Origin: an uncultured Rubrobacteraceae bacterium
Lineage (GTDB): Bacteria; Actinomycetota; Rubrobacteria; Rubrobacterales; Rubrobacteraceae
Assembly (NCBI GenBank): GCA_902806015.1
Contig: CADCUZ010000071.1
Span: forward strand, 1-11,121
DNA length: 11,121 nt
Direction: 5' to 3'
The notes beneath the pieces are model-generated. The model saw only the letters and a program-made list of their open reading frames with translations, searched no databases and was not told the DNA's origin. This document shows, in pieces, positions 1 to 6,105 of this stretch (positions are counted from its first letter, which is position 1; each line of letters opens with the position of its first letter). Made by a program: the position numbers and the translations under genes.

Positions 1-81
1 CCCCGAGACGACGGCGGCAAGAGCGTCGGTTTCGCGGACGGCTACCTGCGCGTCGTCGGCCACGCGACGCAAGGCTTCTAG
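1..81 (+). CDS. 3' end of an unidentified gene, cut by the window start
   Basis: Reading from base 1 in the first frame gives 26 residues ending KSVGFADGYLRVVGHATQGF and a TAG stop at 79-81. Nearly every codon ends in G or C, as in the clearly real genes of the window, and a strong hairpin follows the stop by 17 bases, which is the layout expected of a gene end. The piece is too short to assign a family, and no function is offered. It is convergent with the XRE regulator that ends at 219. Confidence 0.5.
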   Translation, partial: PRDDGGKSVGFADGYLRVVGHATQGF

Positions 82-98
82 CTCCCAGGACCCAACCG

Positions 99-127
99 GG
101 CCGGGGTACCCTTCGAGGTCCCCGGCC
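99..127 (+). terminator. Strong GC hairpin between convergent genes
   Basis: GGCCGGGG-T-ACC (99-110) pairs with GGTCCCCGGCC (117-127) around the loop CTTCGA, giving eleven base pairs with one bulged T. It sits 17 bases after the TAG at 79-81. No T-run follows on either strand, so it is not a textbook intrinsic terminator, but U-poor hairpins at gene ends are common in high-GC actinobacteria. It could serve the gene on the left and perhaps also the XRE gene on the right. Confidence 0.55.
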
Positions 128-218
128 TTCGTCGTGCGCCGCTCAAGAAGAGTTGTGTCTTACACCCCCTCGAAAAACACGTCAACCGGTCAAACCACGC
201 GAGGGCTCGGGTTCTCGC

Positions 219-614
219 CTAGTCGTCTGCAAGGGGTGAAGCCATCTGACGCACTATGCAGAGCAGCAACCTTCTGTCCCTCGGCCCCAGCCTCAAGACC
301 TCCCCGAGTATCTCCCGCGCCGTCTCGTCTTCTAAGGCCGCCGCGAGCGCCGCGTCCGGGGCACGCCCACCAACTTCGTCGAACCAGAGCTGGGGCGGGA
401 AGCCCATGGCGCCCGCTTTGGCCTCCAACTTGTCCAGCCCGGGGCTGCCGATGCGTCCCTTCCTGAGGTTGGAGACGTAGGAGCGCGTCACCGCCCCACC
501 CGTTGCCCCCTCCAGGTCCCGGCCGCCCCACTCCGAGCCGTCGGGTTTGCGGTATAGCGCGAGAAGCCACGCGAACCTCTCCGAGACGTGTCCTTCCTGG
601 CGGTCTTCCCCCAC
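219..614 (-). CDS. EspR-like XRE-family helix-turn-helix regulator
   Basis: A 131-residue DNA-binding protein. Residues about 12-78 (SERFAWLLALYRKPDGSEWG through SYVSNLRKGRIGSP to GFPPQLWF) follow the plan of XRE proteins that use a long loop before the recognition helix. The second half (GEVLRLGPRDRRLLLCIVRQ) looks like a dimerising helix pair. The length and two-part layout match the mycobacterial nucleoid regulator EspR (132 residues), a comparison made from memory. The GTG start at 612-614 is chosen because GGAGGG (619-624) lies four bases upstream; the later VSERF valine is GTC and cannot start. It ends convergent with the gene tail at 1-81. Direct repeats in its own promoter suggest autoregulation, which is inference. 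The DNA-binding call is firm; the target genes are unknown. Confidence 0.85.
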   Translation of the reverse strand: MGEDRQEGHVSERFAWLLALYRKPDGSEWGGRDLEGATGGAVTRSYVSNLRKGRIGSPGLDKLEAKAGAMGFPPQLWFDEVGGRAPDAALAAALEDETAREILGEVLRLGPRDRRLLLCIVRQMASPLADD

Positions 615-624
615 TCGACCCTCC

Positions 625-657
625 GTACAATCCTCTCACGCTCGGTACAAGATACTA
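625..657 (-). promoter_or_regulatory. Promoter of the XRE gene with two GTACAA direct repeats
   Basis: On the minus strand the order is TAGTAT (652-657, a fair -10 box), TTGTAC (645-650), fourteen bases, TTGTAC (625-630), then the Shine-Dalgarno at 619-624. The two TTGTAC copies are exactly 20 bp apart, close to two helical turns, so a dimer could touch both on one face. Lying downstream of the -10, they would suit an autorepressor operator. No convincing -35 box is seen. Confidence 0.4.
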
Positions 658-1088
658 CCCGGGCGCCTTGCGGGAACCTCGCGGATCGTTCCCGCCGGAT
701 CGAGGCAGTATGGGGGCGGTGTTCCTGATGGAACGCCGCCGAGGAGTGTTGTCGTCGTTGCCCTCGTCCCGGTTCACGCGCGGTCGCGACACCGGCGCCA
801 CCCCCTCGTACTCGCCTCCTCCGAGACGCACGCGAGAACCGCCCCCAACGCCGTGATCCCACGGCTACGGCGTCCTGCCCAGATGTCCTTCGAGCGCCCG
901 CGTCGCACGCTCCAAGGCGGACGGGATCACCTCGCCGATGCCCCACCCCGTAGTAGGGCGTCTCGCCCCGGCTGAAGAGTACGACGCGGCTTCGAGGAGC
1001 TACGCTACCGCGTAGGCACTCAGAAAGCCATGCACAGGGGAGGCCAAGAGAGATATCTGACCGGCGAAGCCCAGAAGGAACGAGCAAC
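658..1088. other. Gene-poor stretch; possible coding remnant on the minus strand
   Basis: No intact gene is supported here. Open frames on both strands lack good starts and have poor codon bias. One short minus-strand frame reads GEVIPSALERATRALEGHLG and stops at about 888-890 with G/C-ending codons; another minus frame just upstream reads LFSRGETPYYGVG. Together they may be pieces of one decayed gene split by a frameshift, but no family is recognised. An AAGGA motif at about 1076-1080 near the right edge can serve the kinase that starts at 1089. Confidence 0.3.
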
Positions 1089-1470
1089 GTGTCCGACGCG
1101 GCGCGTCTGGCGATCATGTGCGGGTTCCCCAAGAGCGGCAAGACCACCTACGCCAGGGGCTTGCAGGAGGCCTGATGGGTGAGGGCGTGCCCCGACGACG
1201 TCCGCCGCGCCCTGCACGGGCGGGGGCACCACCCGCCCGCCGAGCCCCTGGTGTGGGCGAACGCCGAGCTGACGGTGAGGCGTTGCTCTTGGGCGGGCAC
1301 TCGGTTGTGGTGGACGCGACCAACACGACCGGGAGGCAAAGGGTGCCGTGGCTCAGGATCGCCGGCGGCCGAGTGCCGCGAGCGTGACCGCGACTCCGCC
1401 GATCCCGTATCCGCGGAGTTCATGGACCGCACGAACGAGCAATGCCACCGTCGTGGGGGAGCCGCCTGAG
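1089..1470 (+). pseudogene. Broken P-loop kinase (AAA_33 / zeta-toxin-like ATPase)
   Basis: From GTG at 1089 the frame reads SDAARLAIMCGFPKSGKTTY, an N-terminal Walker A motif (GFPKSGKTT), then meets an in-frame TGA at 1173-1175. Beyond it the same frame continues WVRACPDDVRRALHG and LVWANAELTVR. At about 1275-1283 homology passes by a one-base loss into another frame, ALLLGGHSVVVDATNTTGRQ, the VDATNT motif of predicted AAA_33 kinases. It then returns to the first frame as ECRERDRDSADPVSAEFMDR. Family members usually carry a stretch between these last two blocks, so an internal deletion is likely as well. A final EPPE block lies in a third frame. AAGGA precedes the GTG by about eight bases. 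With a stop codon, at least two frame changes and a deletion it should make no working enzyme. The substrate of the parent is unknown. Confidence 0.7.
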
Positions 1471-1551
1471 ATACACGCCTTCCTCGGTGCGGACGGCCTG
1501 GCGGGGGGCCTGGACGACGGCGCAGTTGTAGCCTTCCACGGACATGCTCAC
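1420..1551 (-). CDS. Small coding-like frame, unknown function
   Basis: A 43-residue frame from GTG at 1549-1551, with GAAAGG six bases upstream, to TGA at 1420-1422. Residues 4-23 are SVEGYNCAVVQAPRQAVRTE and almost all their codons end in G or C, which none of the competing frames show. The in-frame sequence stays open some 50 bases upstream (LALKTDRDAVRGDALER), and a neighbouring frame carries MVGSPEAFLLEDGQARVED, so this may be the 3' end of a longer decayed gene rather than a complete small protein. It overlaps the end of the broken kinase on the other strand. No family is recognised. Confidence 0.35.
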   Translation of the reverse strand: MSMSVEGYNCAVVQAPRQAVRTEEGVYLRRLPHDGGIARSCGP

Positions 1552-1751
1552 AGGGGACCTTTCGAGGGCGTCACCCCGGACGGCGTCCCGGTCGGTCTTC
1601 AACGCGAGCCTGTCCGTCCTCGAGTAGGAAAGCTTCGGGCGACCCTACCATGTCGTGGAGCTCTAGGGGACCCAGACCTTCGGTTTCTCGCCGTATCCGT
1701 GTTGTTGACCCGCAAGGGTCGGACCGTCTCGAGCGGGGTCCCGGCCGGGTC

Positions 1752-1928
1752 CTACCGGACCTCGGCCTCCCCGCGAACCAGCAGCGCCGCCACCCCCAGC
1801 TCCCCGGCCCCGGCCCGCGTCCCGGAAGCCCCGCCGTGGACGCCGAGGTCCCGCGCCTCGCCTTCGAGCCGGTCGGCCGCGGCCTCCAACCGCCTCCCGG
1901 CCCTCTCCGCGAATACTTCGTGCCCCAC
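1752..1928 (-). CDS. Small hypothetical protein rich in Ala, Arg and Glu
   Basis: A 58-residue frame from GTG at 1926-1928 to TAG at 1752-1754, beginning VGHEVFAERAGRRLEAAADR. Third codon positions are overwhelmingly G or C, unlike the other frames here, which supports real coding. The first 30 residues should form a charged amphipathic helix; the rest is rich in Gly and Ala. AAGGAG lies about twelve bases before this GTG, too far, but only two bases before another GTG in a different frame. One lost or gained base near 1922-1927 would join that start to this frame, so the 5' end may carry an indel. It follows the 64-residue frame at 1991-2185 on the same strand. No family is recognised. Confidence 0.4.
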   Translation of the reverse strand: MGHEVFAERAGRRLEAAADRLEGEARDLGVHGGASGTRAGAGELGVAALLVRGEAEVR

Positions 1929-1990
1929 TCCTGCTCACCGCTCCTTCGTCGTTTCTTGCGGTTTGGCCTCAAGTGTCGCCCTGGGGGCGC

Positions 1991-2185
1991 CTACTCGGCG
2001 GCCCTCTGGGCGAGCAGCCGCCCGGCCTCGCCCACGACCTCGTCCTGGGCCCCGCACGAAAAGTCCGCCAGCTCGTCGTCCTGGGCGAGCCTGGCGCTCC
2101 TGGCCGCCGGCCCGCAGCCCTCGGCCCCGTCGAGCAGGTCGTACAAAGCTGTCCTTGCATCGTGAGTTTCTCGGGTCGCTTCCAT
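1991..2185 (-). CDS. Small hypothetical acidic helical protein
   Basis: From ATG at 2183-2185 the frame gives 64 residues: METHR-like start MEATRETHDARTALYDLLDG, then a cysteine-bearing linker, then DDELADFSCGAQDEVVGEAG and a helical end LLAQRAAE before TAG. Codon bias is strongly G/C-ending, and the pattern of two acidic amphipathic helices looks like a true small protein. No Shine-Dalgarno precedes this ATG. The frame is open further upstream to about 2281, but that extension lacks coding character. On the minus strand TTGACA occurs at 2225-2230, though without a clear -10 box. It is followed at 62 bases by the 58-residue frame on the same strand. Function is unknown. Confidence 0.5.
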   Translation of the reverse strand: MEATRETHDARTALYDLLDGAEGCGPAARSARLAQDDELADFSCGAQDEVVGEAGRLLAQRAAE

Positions 2186-2425
2186 AAGGCGGGGAGCAGG
2201 GTCAGTGCCATCCGCACCTAGGCGTGTCAAGTTGCGACAACAGGACGGTAACGTTTGGGCGGGCCCGGTGAACCGCCTCACCCCGGCGCCCGACCCTTTT
2301 GGCCCTGCCCAATGCTAACGTGGGGACCTGGACAAACTGCTTTCGGTGGACCCCACGCCGAGCGACAGACGGCGGCCAATATGGCGGCTATCCTTGGGGG
2401 CGGTTCCGAGGCGAAGGAGACGAAC

Positions 2426-2826
2426 GTGCGGCAGCGAAACACTTTACGGGAGCAGAACCTGGCGCTCGTGCGCAGATTCTGCGAGGCCAGGGCCAACAAG
2501 GACCCGGAGGCCATCATGGGGTGCCTGACCGAGGACATCGTCTGGCGTTACCCGGGGCACGACGTCTTCTCCCGGGAGTACCGGACGTCGCGACCTTCTT
2601 CCGGGGCCTGCGGGAGGCCACTGGGGACAGCTTCTCCTCGGAGGTCGGGCGGATCATGGTAGACGAGACCGTAGCCCTCGTGCACGAGCTGCCGCGCGGC
2701 AACATCGACGGGAAGAGCCTGGAGTGGGAGACCTTGCTCATGTTCCGGCTGCGCGACGGCAAGATCGCGGAGGTCAAGGTCTTCCAGCACACCCAGTACG
2801 AGCTCGACGAATGGTGGAACTCGTGA
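2426..2826 (+). pseudogene. SnoaL-like / NTF2-fold protein with one frameshift
   Basis: Two overlapping frames together make one SnoaL-like protein of about 133 residues. The first, from GTG at 2426, reads LREQNLALVRRFCEARANKD, PEAIMGCLTEDIVWRYPGHD, then SREY. The second begins at about 2590 with DVATFFRGLREATGD and runs to KIAEVKVFQHTQYELDEWW and TGA at 2824-2826. LVRRFxEA, DIVWRxPG, a loop ending in FFRGL and the C-terminal DGKIxEVxxF strand are typical of this fold. The frame changes at about 2581-2590, and the 401-base length fits loss of one base. AAGGAG at 2414-2419 lies six bases before the GTG and decides the start. SnoaL-like proteins include ketosteroid-isomerase-type enzymes and many of unknown role; the substrate cannot be told. 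A sequencing error is a live alternative to true inactivation. Confidence 0.8.
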
Positions 2827-2890
2827 GGGCCAGGAGACCGCCGCGTGCCCAGGACGGGGCCGCGGGCGCCGAGCAGCCCCCGCCGTGAGT

Positions 2891-2922
2891 GAACTTCGAA
2901 AAACCCCCTCAGCCCGAAGTTC
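2891..2922. repeat. Inverted repeat GAACTTCG / CGAAGTTC
   Basis: GAACTTCG at 2891-2898 is the exact reverse complement of CGAAGTTC at 2915-2922, with 16 bases between. It begins 64 bases after the stop of the SnoaL-like gene. No T-run follows, so a terminator role is doubtful. A near copy, CGAACTTC, occurs at 3150-3157 at the edge of the tRNA fragment, so it may belong to the recombination site. Confidence 0.4.
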
Positions 2923-3020
2923 GGAGAACAACCCTTCCACGCACTCGGGTGGATAAGGACGTCGACCTGGCCCTTCGAGGACACCCCTGTGTTCTACAGT
3001 GGCCCCGGAAGACTTCGGGT

Positions 3021-3041
3021 GTGCAGCAACGGTGCAGCAAC
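3021..3041 (+). repeat. Tandem GTGCAGCAAC repeat
   Basis: GTGCAGCAAC occurs at 3021-3030 and again at 3032-3041, one base apart, so the start-to-start distance is 11 bp, about one helical turn. Short direct repeats at helical spacing beside a tRNA attachment site are what arm-type integrase sites look like; that role is inferred. Confidence 0.5.
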
Positions 3042-3054
3042 CCGACCAGGACAG

Positions 3055-3145
3055 AGCCGAACGGAGCCGAAAAGTGTATGCGCCAAGAAAGCGAAAATCG
3101 GCTTATCTGAGCGACATGCACGGATAGAAAAGAACGGAGCCGAAA
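3055..3145 (+). repeat. Repeated GAACGGAGCCGAAA motif
   Basis: The 14-base sequence GAACGGAGCCGAAA occurs at 3059-3072 and 3132-3145, 73 bp apart. A third partial copy, AGCCGAA, sits at 3055-3061, ten bases before the same heptamer at 3065-3071. The second full copy ends nine bases before the anticodon stem of the tRNA-Ile fragment. Candidate arm-type or accessory-factor sites of an integrative element. Confidence 0.5.
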
Positions 3146-3153
3146 GTCCCGAA

Positions 3154-3201
<48 letters not shown>

Positions 3202-3226
3202 AAAAGAAATGCAGCGATTCGCAGGT

Positions 3227-3255
3227 AAAAAATCTGCGGGCCGCACGCGGTCCCG
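3227..3255 (-). terminator. Rho-independent terminator of the alpha/beta hydrolase gene
   Basis: On the minus strand, two bases after the TAG at 3258-3260, CGGG-A-CCGC pairs with GCGG-CCCG across 3237-3255 (one bulged A, tight loop). CAGA and a run of six T follow (A-run 3227-3232 on the plus strand). This is a canonical intrinsic terminator and the clearest one in the window. Confidence 0.8.
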
Positions 3256-3257
3256 GA

Positions 3258-4172
3258 CTAGCGGGTCAGCAGGCCGCCCAGCTTGCTCGCTAAGCGCCTG
3301 GCGTTTCCCGGCAGGCGGCGGAGCAACCCCCCCGGCTTTCCCCCGCCAACGGGGCCCTGCCTCGCCACCCGAGCTAAGCCTTCCTCCTCGACCCCGAGGA
3401 GGAAGGAGGCGACCCCTTCGTTCACCTCCTCGGCCTCCTCGATGAAAACCAGGTGGCCGGCCCCGTCGAGGACGCGCAGCCGGGAGCGGGGGACGGCCCG
3501 AGCCAAGGCGCGGGCGTTGGCGACCGGCACCAAACGGTCGTCGGACCCGTGGATCACGAGGGTCGCCGCGTCGATGTCCCGGACCCTGCCCGAGGCGTCG
3601 AAGTTGGCCCCCGCCCTGGCCTGCCGGAGGTAGGAGGGGAGCGACGGCGAGAAGGCGAGGCGGGCCCTCACGATCCGATCGAACTCGTCGGGGTGCTCGG
3701 CGCGGTACCGGGCGGAGGTGGCCGCCTTCAGGCCCCGGCGCACGGCCCCTTCGGGGCTGAAGGAGCCCACCCCGAACATCGCCGCCAGCACCCGCGCGGA
3801 CATCCTCTCGCCCCCCCGGCCACCGTGGCTGGTGCCGATCAGCACCAGCCGGTCGACGAGGTCGGGCCTCGCGAGCGCCAGCTCCTGGGCCACGAAGCCG
3901 CCCAGCGACGTGCCCAGGACGTGAGCCCTACCCGTGCCGAGGCGATCCAGCAACGCGGCGGCGCCCCGGGCAAGTTCCGTGATGCCGTGGTCGGGGTCGT
4001 GGGGATCGCTGAGGCCGAAGGTCACGGTGCGGAAGCGGCGCGAGAGCGCGGGTACCTGCTTAAAGAAGCCCCACGGCCCGAAGCCCAGCCCCGGGACCAG
4101 CAGCAGCGTAGGACCGTTCCCGTGGACCTCGTATTCGATGGTCGAGCCGTCGGTGGCGGTCGTGATTGGCAC
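3258..4172 (-). CDS. Alpha/beta hydrolase with a basic C-terminal tail
   Basis: A 304-residue alpha/beta-fold hydrolase. Residues 8-32 ([20 protein letters not shown] then GLGFG) form the first strands and the oxyanion loop. The nucleophile elbow is G87-T-S89-L-G91. The acid is probably Asp212 in HGSDDRLVP, and the base is His240 in GAGHLVF. A cap domain of about 90 residues separates strand 6 from the elbow. The fold normally ends near residue 262; here about 40 more residues follow, ending [20 protein letters not shown], a basic amphipathic stretch. The GTG at 4170-4172 is preferred over in-frame codons up to 4223, because the homology begins right after it. No Shine-Dalgarno is seen; a TAGACT box at 4180-4185 suggests a leaderless transcript. 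The substrate (ester, lactone, epoxide or haloalkane) cannot be told. Confidence 0.9.
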   Translation of the reverse strand: MPITTATDGSTIEYEVHGNGPTLLLVPGLGFGPWGFFKQVPALSRRFRTVTFGLSDPHDPDHGITELARGAAALLDRLGTGRAHVLGTSLGGFVAQELALARPDLVDRLVLIGTSHGGRGGERMSARVLAAMFGVGSFSPEGAVRRGLKAATSARYRAEHPDEFDRIVRARLAFSPSLPSYLRQARAGANFDASGRVRDIDAATLVIHGSDDRLVPVANARALARAVPRSRLRVLDGAGHLVFIEEAEEVNEGVASFLLGVEEEGLARVARQGPVGGGKPGGLLRRLPGNARRLASKLGGLLTR

Positions 4173-4179
4173 GGCGAAG

Positions 4180-4185
4180 AGTCTA
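4180..4185 (-). promoter_or_regulatory. Possible -10 box for a leaderless hydrolase transcript
   Basis: TAGACT on the minus strand is separated by seven bases from the GTG at 4172, so transcription would start at or next to the start codon. That agrees with the missing Shine-Dalgarno. The -35 position is not convincing (CGACGG at an 17-base spacing). Confidence 0.35.
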
Positions 4186-4212
4186 CCGTGCCCTACCCGT
4201 GGCCGTCGGAAC

Positions 4213-4722
4213 CTCCGTCGCACCTACGACCTCGTGGTGGTTGGGGCAGGGCCTGCGGGCCTCGGCGCGGCGGTCTACGGGGCTTCTGAGGGCCTCTCCA
4301 CCCTCGCCCTCGAATCGGTGGCCCTTGGAGGGCAGGCGGGTACCTCATCGCGGATAGAGAACTACCCGGGCTTCCCTGCGGGCCTCTCTGGCTTCGAGCT
4401 CGCCACCCGCATCCTGGTCCAGGCCGACAAGTTCGGCGCTCGCACCGCTGTGCCTCAGAAGGCGGTGGGCCTGAGGAGGGAGGATGGTCACTACCGTGTC
4501 GAGGAGCTCTCCGAAGGCGGCGAGGTCGCAGCACGCAGCGTGATAGTGGCGAGCGGGGCTCGCTACCGCAGGCTAGAGGTGCCCCGCCTCGAGCGTTTCG
4601 AGGGCGTGAGCGTCCACTACGCCGCCACGGAGGCCGAGGCCCAGCGGTGCGAAGGCGGGGAGGTCGTGGTAGTTGGTGGCAACTCTGCGGGCCAGGCGGC
4701 GCTGTTCCTCCGACGATCGAGG
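4213..4722 (+). pseudogene. Truncated thioredoxin-reductase-like FAD oxidoreductase
   Basis: The frame carries the N-terminal FAD half of a thioredoxin-reductase-like flavoprotein: [20 protein letters not shown] (Rossmann GxGxxG), then [20 protein letters not shown] (the GGQ...IENYPG signature), [16 protein letters not shown] (ATG-like motif), and [19 protein letters not shown], the start of the NADPH domain. The second Rossmann motif is short by one glycine (GGN instead of GGGN). Homology stops at about 4722, so most of the NADPH domain and the return of the FAD domain are gone. No start codon or Shine-Dalgarno stands before 4213 either. Relatives are often fused behind an N-terminal cyclic-nucleotide-binding or receiver domain, which would explain the missing 5' end. 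The frame stays open downstream only because it runs out of phase through the next gene. A remnant cut at both ends. Confidence 0.75.
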
Positions 4723-4770
4723 GACGTGACCGCGGGCGGCATGCCGGTAGAGCTACCGCGTACGCGTCGG

Positions 4771-4800
4771 TTGACTACTCTGGCGTGCGCTGGCTACCAT
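4771..4800 (+). promoter_or_regulatory. Promoter of the ROK glucokinase gene
   Basis: TTGACT (4771-4776) and TACCAT (4795-4800), 18 bases apart, fit a housekeeping sigma-factor promoter better than any other pair in the window. The coding start lies 151 bases beyond the -10 box, leaving a leader of about 145 bases. Confidence 0.6.
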
Positions 4801-4833
4801 AGGGCGCTCCTAGCCGGACCGCTCGACTCGCGC

Positions 4834-4871
4834 GGCGCCCGCCGGGCGCCGGCTGGTGGCGGCACGCCACC
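4834..4871 (+). repeat. Two tandem perfect hairpins in the glucokinase leader
   Basis: GGCGCCC-GCC-GGGCGCC (4834-4850) and GGTGGCG-GCA-CGCCACC (4855-4871) are two perfect seven-base-pair hairpins with three-base loops, four bases apart. TTCCC (4879-4883) / GGGAA (4893-4897) could form a third. They lie between the promoter and the start codon. They could be a cis-regulatory RNA, an mRNA-stabilising structure, or a U-poor terminator that stops read-through from the left. No known riboswitch class is recognised. Confidence 0.5.
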
Positions 4872-4951
4872 CGGGACCTTCCCGCTCGCGGTGGGAACGA
4901 GAAGCACGCGCCGCCGCGGTTGGTGCCTCGGGGGCGGGCAGAAGGGGGACC

Positions 4952-5905
4952 ATGAACGTCGTGGGTGTGGACGTCGGGGCCACGAAGATCGCCGCGGGGG
5001 TCGTCTCGCCTGCGGGCGAGATCCTGAACGGGGCGCGCTACCCGACGGCGTCCTCCGGCGACGCGTTGCTCGAGACCATCGCCCGCGCCATCCTGGAGGT
5101 GGGCGACGGCTTGGAGGTGGGCGGGGCGTGCGTCGCGGTGCCCGGCCTCGTCCTCACCCGGGAGAACAGGGTGATCTACTCCCCCAACCTGCACGCCATA
5201 GAGGGCATCCGGCTGAAGGAGGAGCTCGAGCCCAAGGTGGGCCTCCCGCTCACCATCGAGAACGACAACAGCGCCGCAGCCTGGGGGGAGTACTGCTTCG
5301 GGGCGGGGAAGGGAACGCAGCACCTGGTCTACGTGGGCCTGGGCACCGGTATCGGCGGGGGGATCGTCTCGGACGGGGTGCTCCTGCGCGGGGCGCAGGG
5401 AGCGGGCGGGGAACTAGGGCACGTGACGATCCGGGCCACGGGTCCCCGCTGCGCCTGCGGCAACCGCGGATGCTTGGAGGCCTTCGCCTCCGGCACCGCC
5501 ATAGGCCGCCGCGCCCACAAGGTCGCGACAGAGCGCCCCGGCTCGGCGCTAGGGCGCGTAGCCGCCCGCCGACAGGTTCTCGGCGAGGACGTCACCGAGC
5601 TCGCCCGCAAAGGAGACGAGACAGCGCTCTCCGTGCTCGAAGAGACGGGCAGGTGGCTCGGCATCGGGCTCGCCGGTTTCGTAAACGTCTTCAACCCCGA
5701 GGTGATCGCCATCGGCGGCGGGGCCATGGACGCGGGGGAGCTGATCCTGAAGGCCGCCCGAGAGGAAGTGATGCTGCGCGCCCGGTCCCCGTCGCGCGAC
5801 CTCGCCGAGATCGAGGTAGCGGCCCTCGGGACGAAATCCGGTGTCCTCGGCGCCGCCGCCCTCGCTACGGACGCCTCCTGCGGGAAGTACCTGCTGCGCC
5901 CGTGA
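4952..5905 (+). CDS. glk: ROK-family sugar kinase, probable glucokinase
   Basis: A 317-residue cytosolic kinase of the ROK family, most like actinobacterial glucokinases, which make glucose 6-phosphate from glucose and [16 protein letters not shown] (5-18) is phosphate motif 1. Asp105 in [13 protein letters not shown] is the catalytic base. [12 protein letters not shown] (128-139) is phosphate motif 2. Glu154 and His157 (GGELGH) touch the sugar and zinc, and C167-x-C169-G-N-R-G-C174-L-E is the ROK zinc motif. IAIGGG (252-257) closes the nucleotide site. The usual END-A-N-A is END-N-S-A here, so a commonly conserved Asn is Ser107. ATG 4952 is chosen because AAGGGGG stands a few bases upstream and family homology begins at once. 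The length is normal. Other hexoses, such as mannose or N-acetyl sugars, are possible substrates. The gene has its own promoter at 4771. Confidence 0.92.
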   Translation: MNVVGVDVGATKIAAGVVSPAGEILNGARYPTASSGDALLETIARAILEVGDGLEVGGACVAVPGLVLTRENRVIYSPNLHAIEGIRLKEELEPKVGLPLTIENDNSAAAWGEYCFGAGKGTQHLVYVGLGTGIGGGIVSDGVLLRGAQGAGGELGHVTIRATGPRCACGNRGCLEAFASGTAIGRRAHKVATERPGSALGRVAARRQVLGEDVTELARKGDETALSVLEETGRWLGIGLAGFVNVFNPEVIAIGGGAMDAGELILKAAREEVMLRARSPSRDLAEIEVAALGTKSGVLGAAALATDASCGKYLLRP

Positions 5906-6105
5906 GCCGACCACTCCCACGACGCGGACAACGATCGGCCTACGGCCTGCCCGCTCCTCACGCCTCGAAGCCCGGGTGCCGCGGCGGCCAGCGGCGAGGT
6001 CCATGGCACCCTATCGACCGCCTGAAGCGTTCCATCCCTTCGGGACGGGTACAAGAGTCTTCGCTATCCTGTGCGCCCGCTCGACGGTCTTTGGAGGGAG
6101 TTCTG

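Larger units (their letters stand above)
2827..3153. other. Gene-free stretch leading to the tRNA-Ile half-gene
   Basis: No coding region is supported. GC content falls visibly after about 3040, unlike the flanks. The stretch holds an inverted repeat GAACTTCG (2891-2898) / CGAAGTTC (2915-2922), a tandem repeat at 3021-3041, and spaced copies of a GGAGCCGAAA motif. This looks like the arm of an integration site rather than a gene. No integrase reading frame or fragment was recognised within it. Confidence 0.5.

Noticed and set aside
488..1147. Long minus-strand frame of 219 residues upstream of the XRE gene
   Set aside because: Arg/Gly/Ser-rich with poor third-position bias, overlaps the XRE gene out of phase and has no family motif.
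4893..4920. GGTGGGAAC in the ROK leader resembling part of a T-box
   Set aside because: The T-box consensus continues differently, no specifier loop is seen, and the downstream gene is not linked to amino-acid or tRNA metabolism.
6064..6069. TATCCT as a -10 box for the GT4 gene
   Set aside because: No acceptable -35 box at 16-18 bases; transcription may simply continue from the ROK gene.
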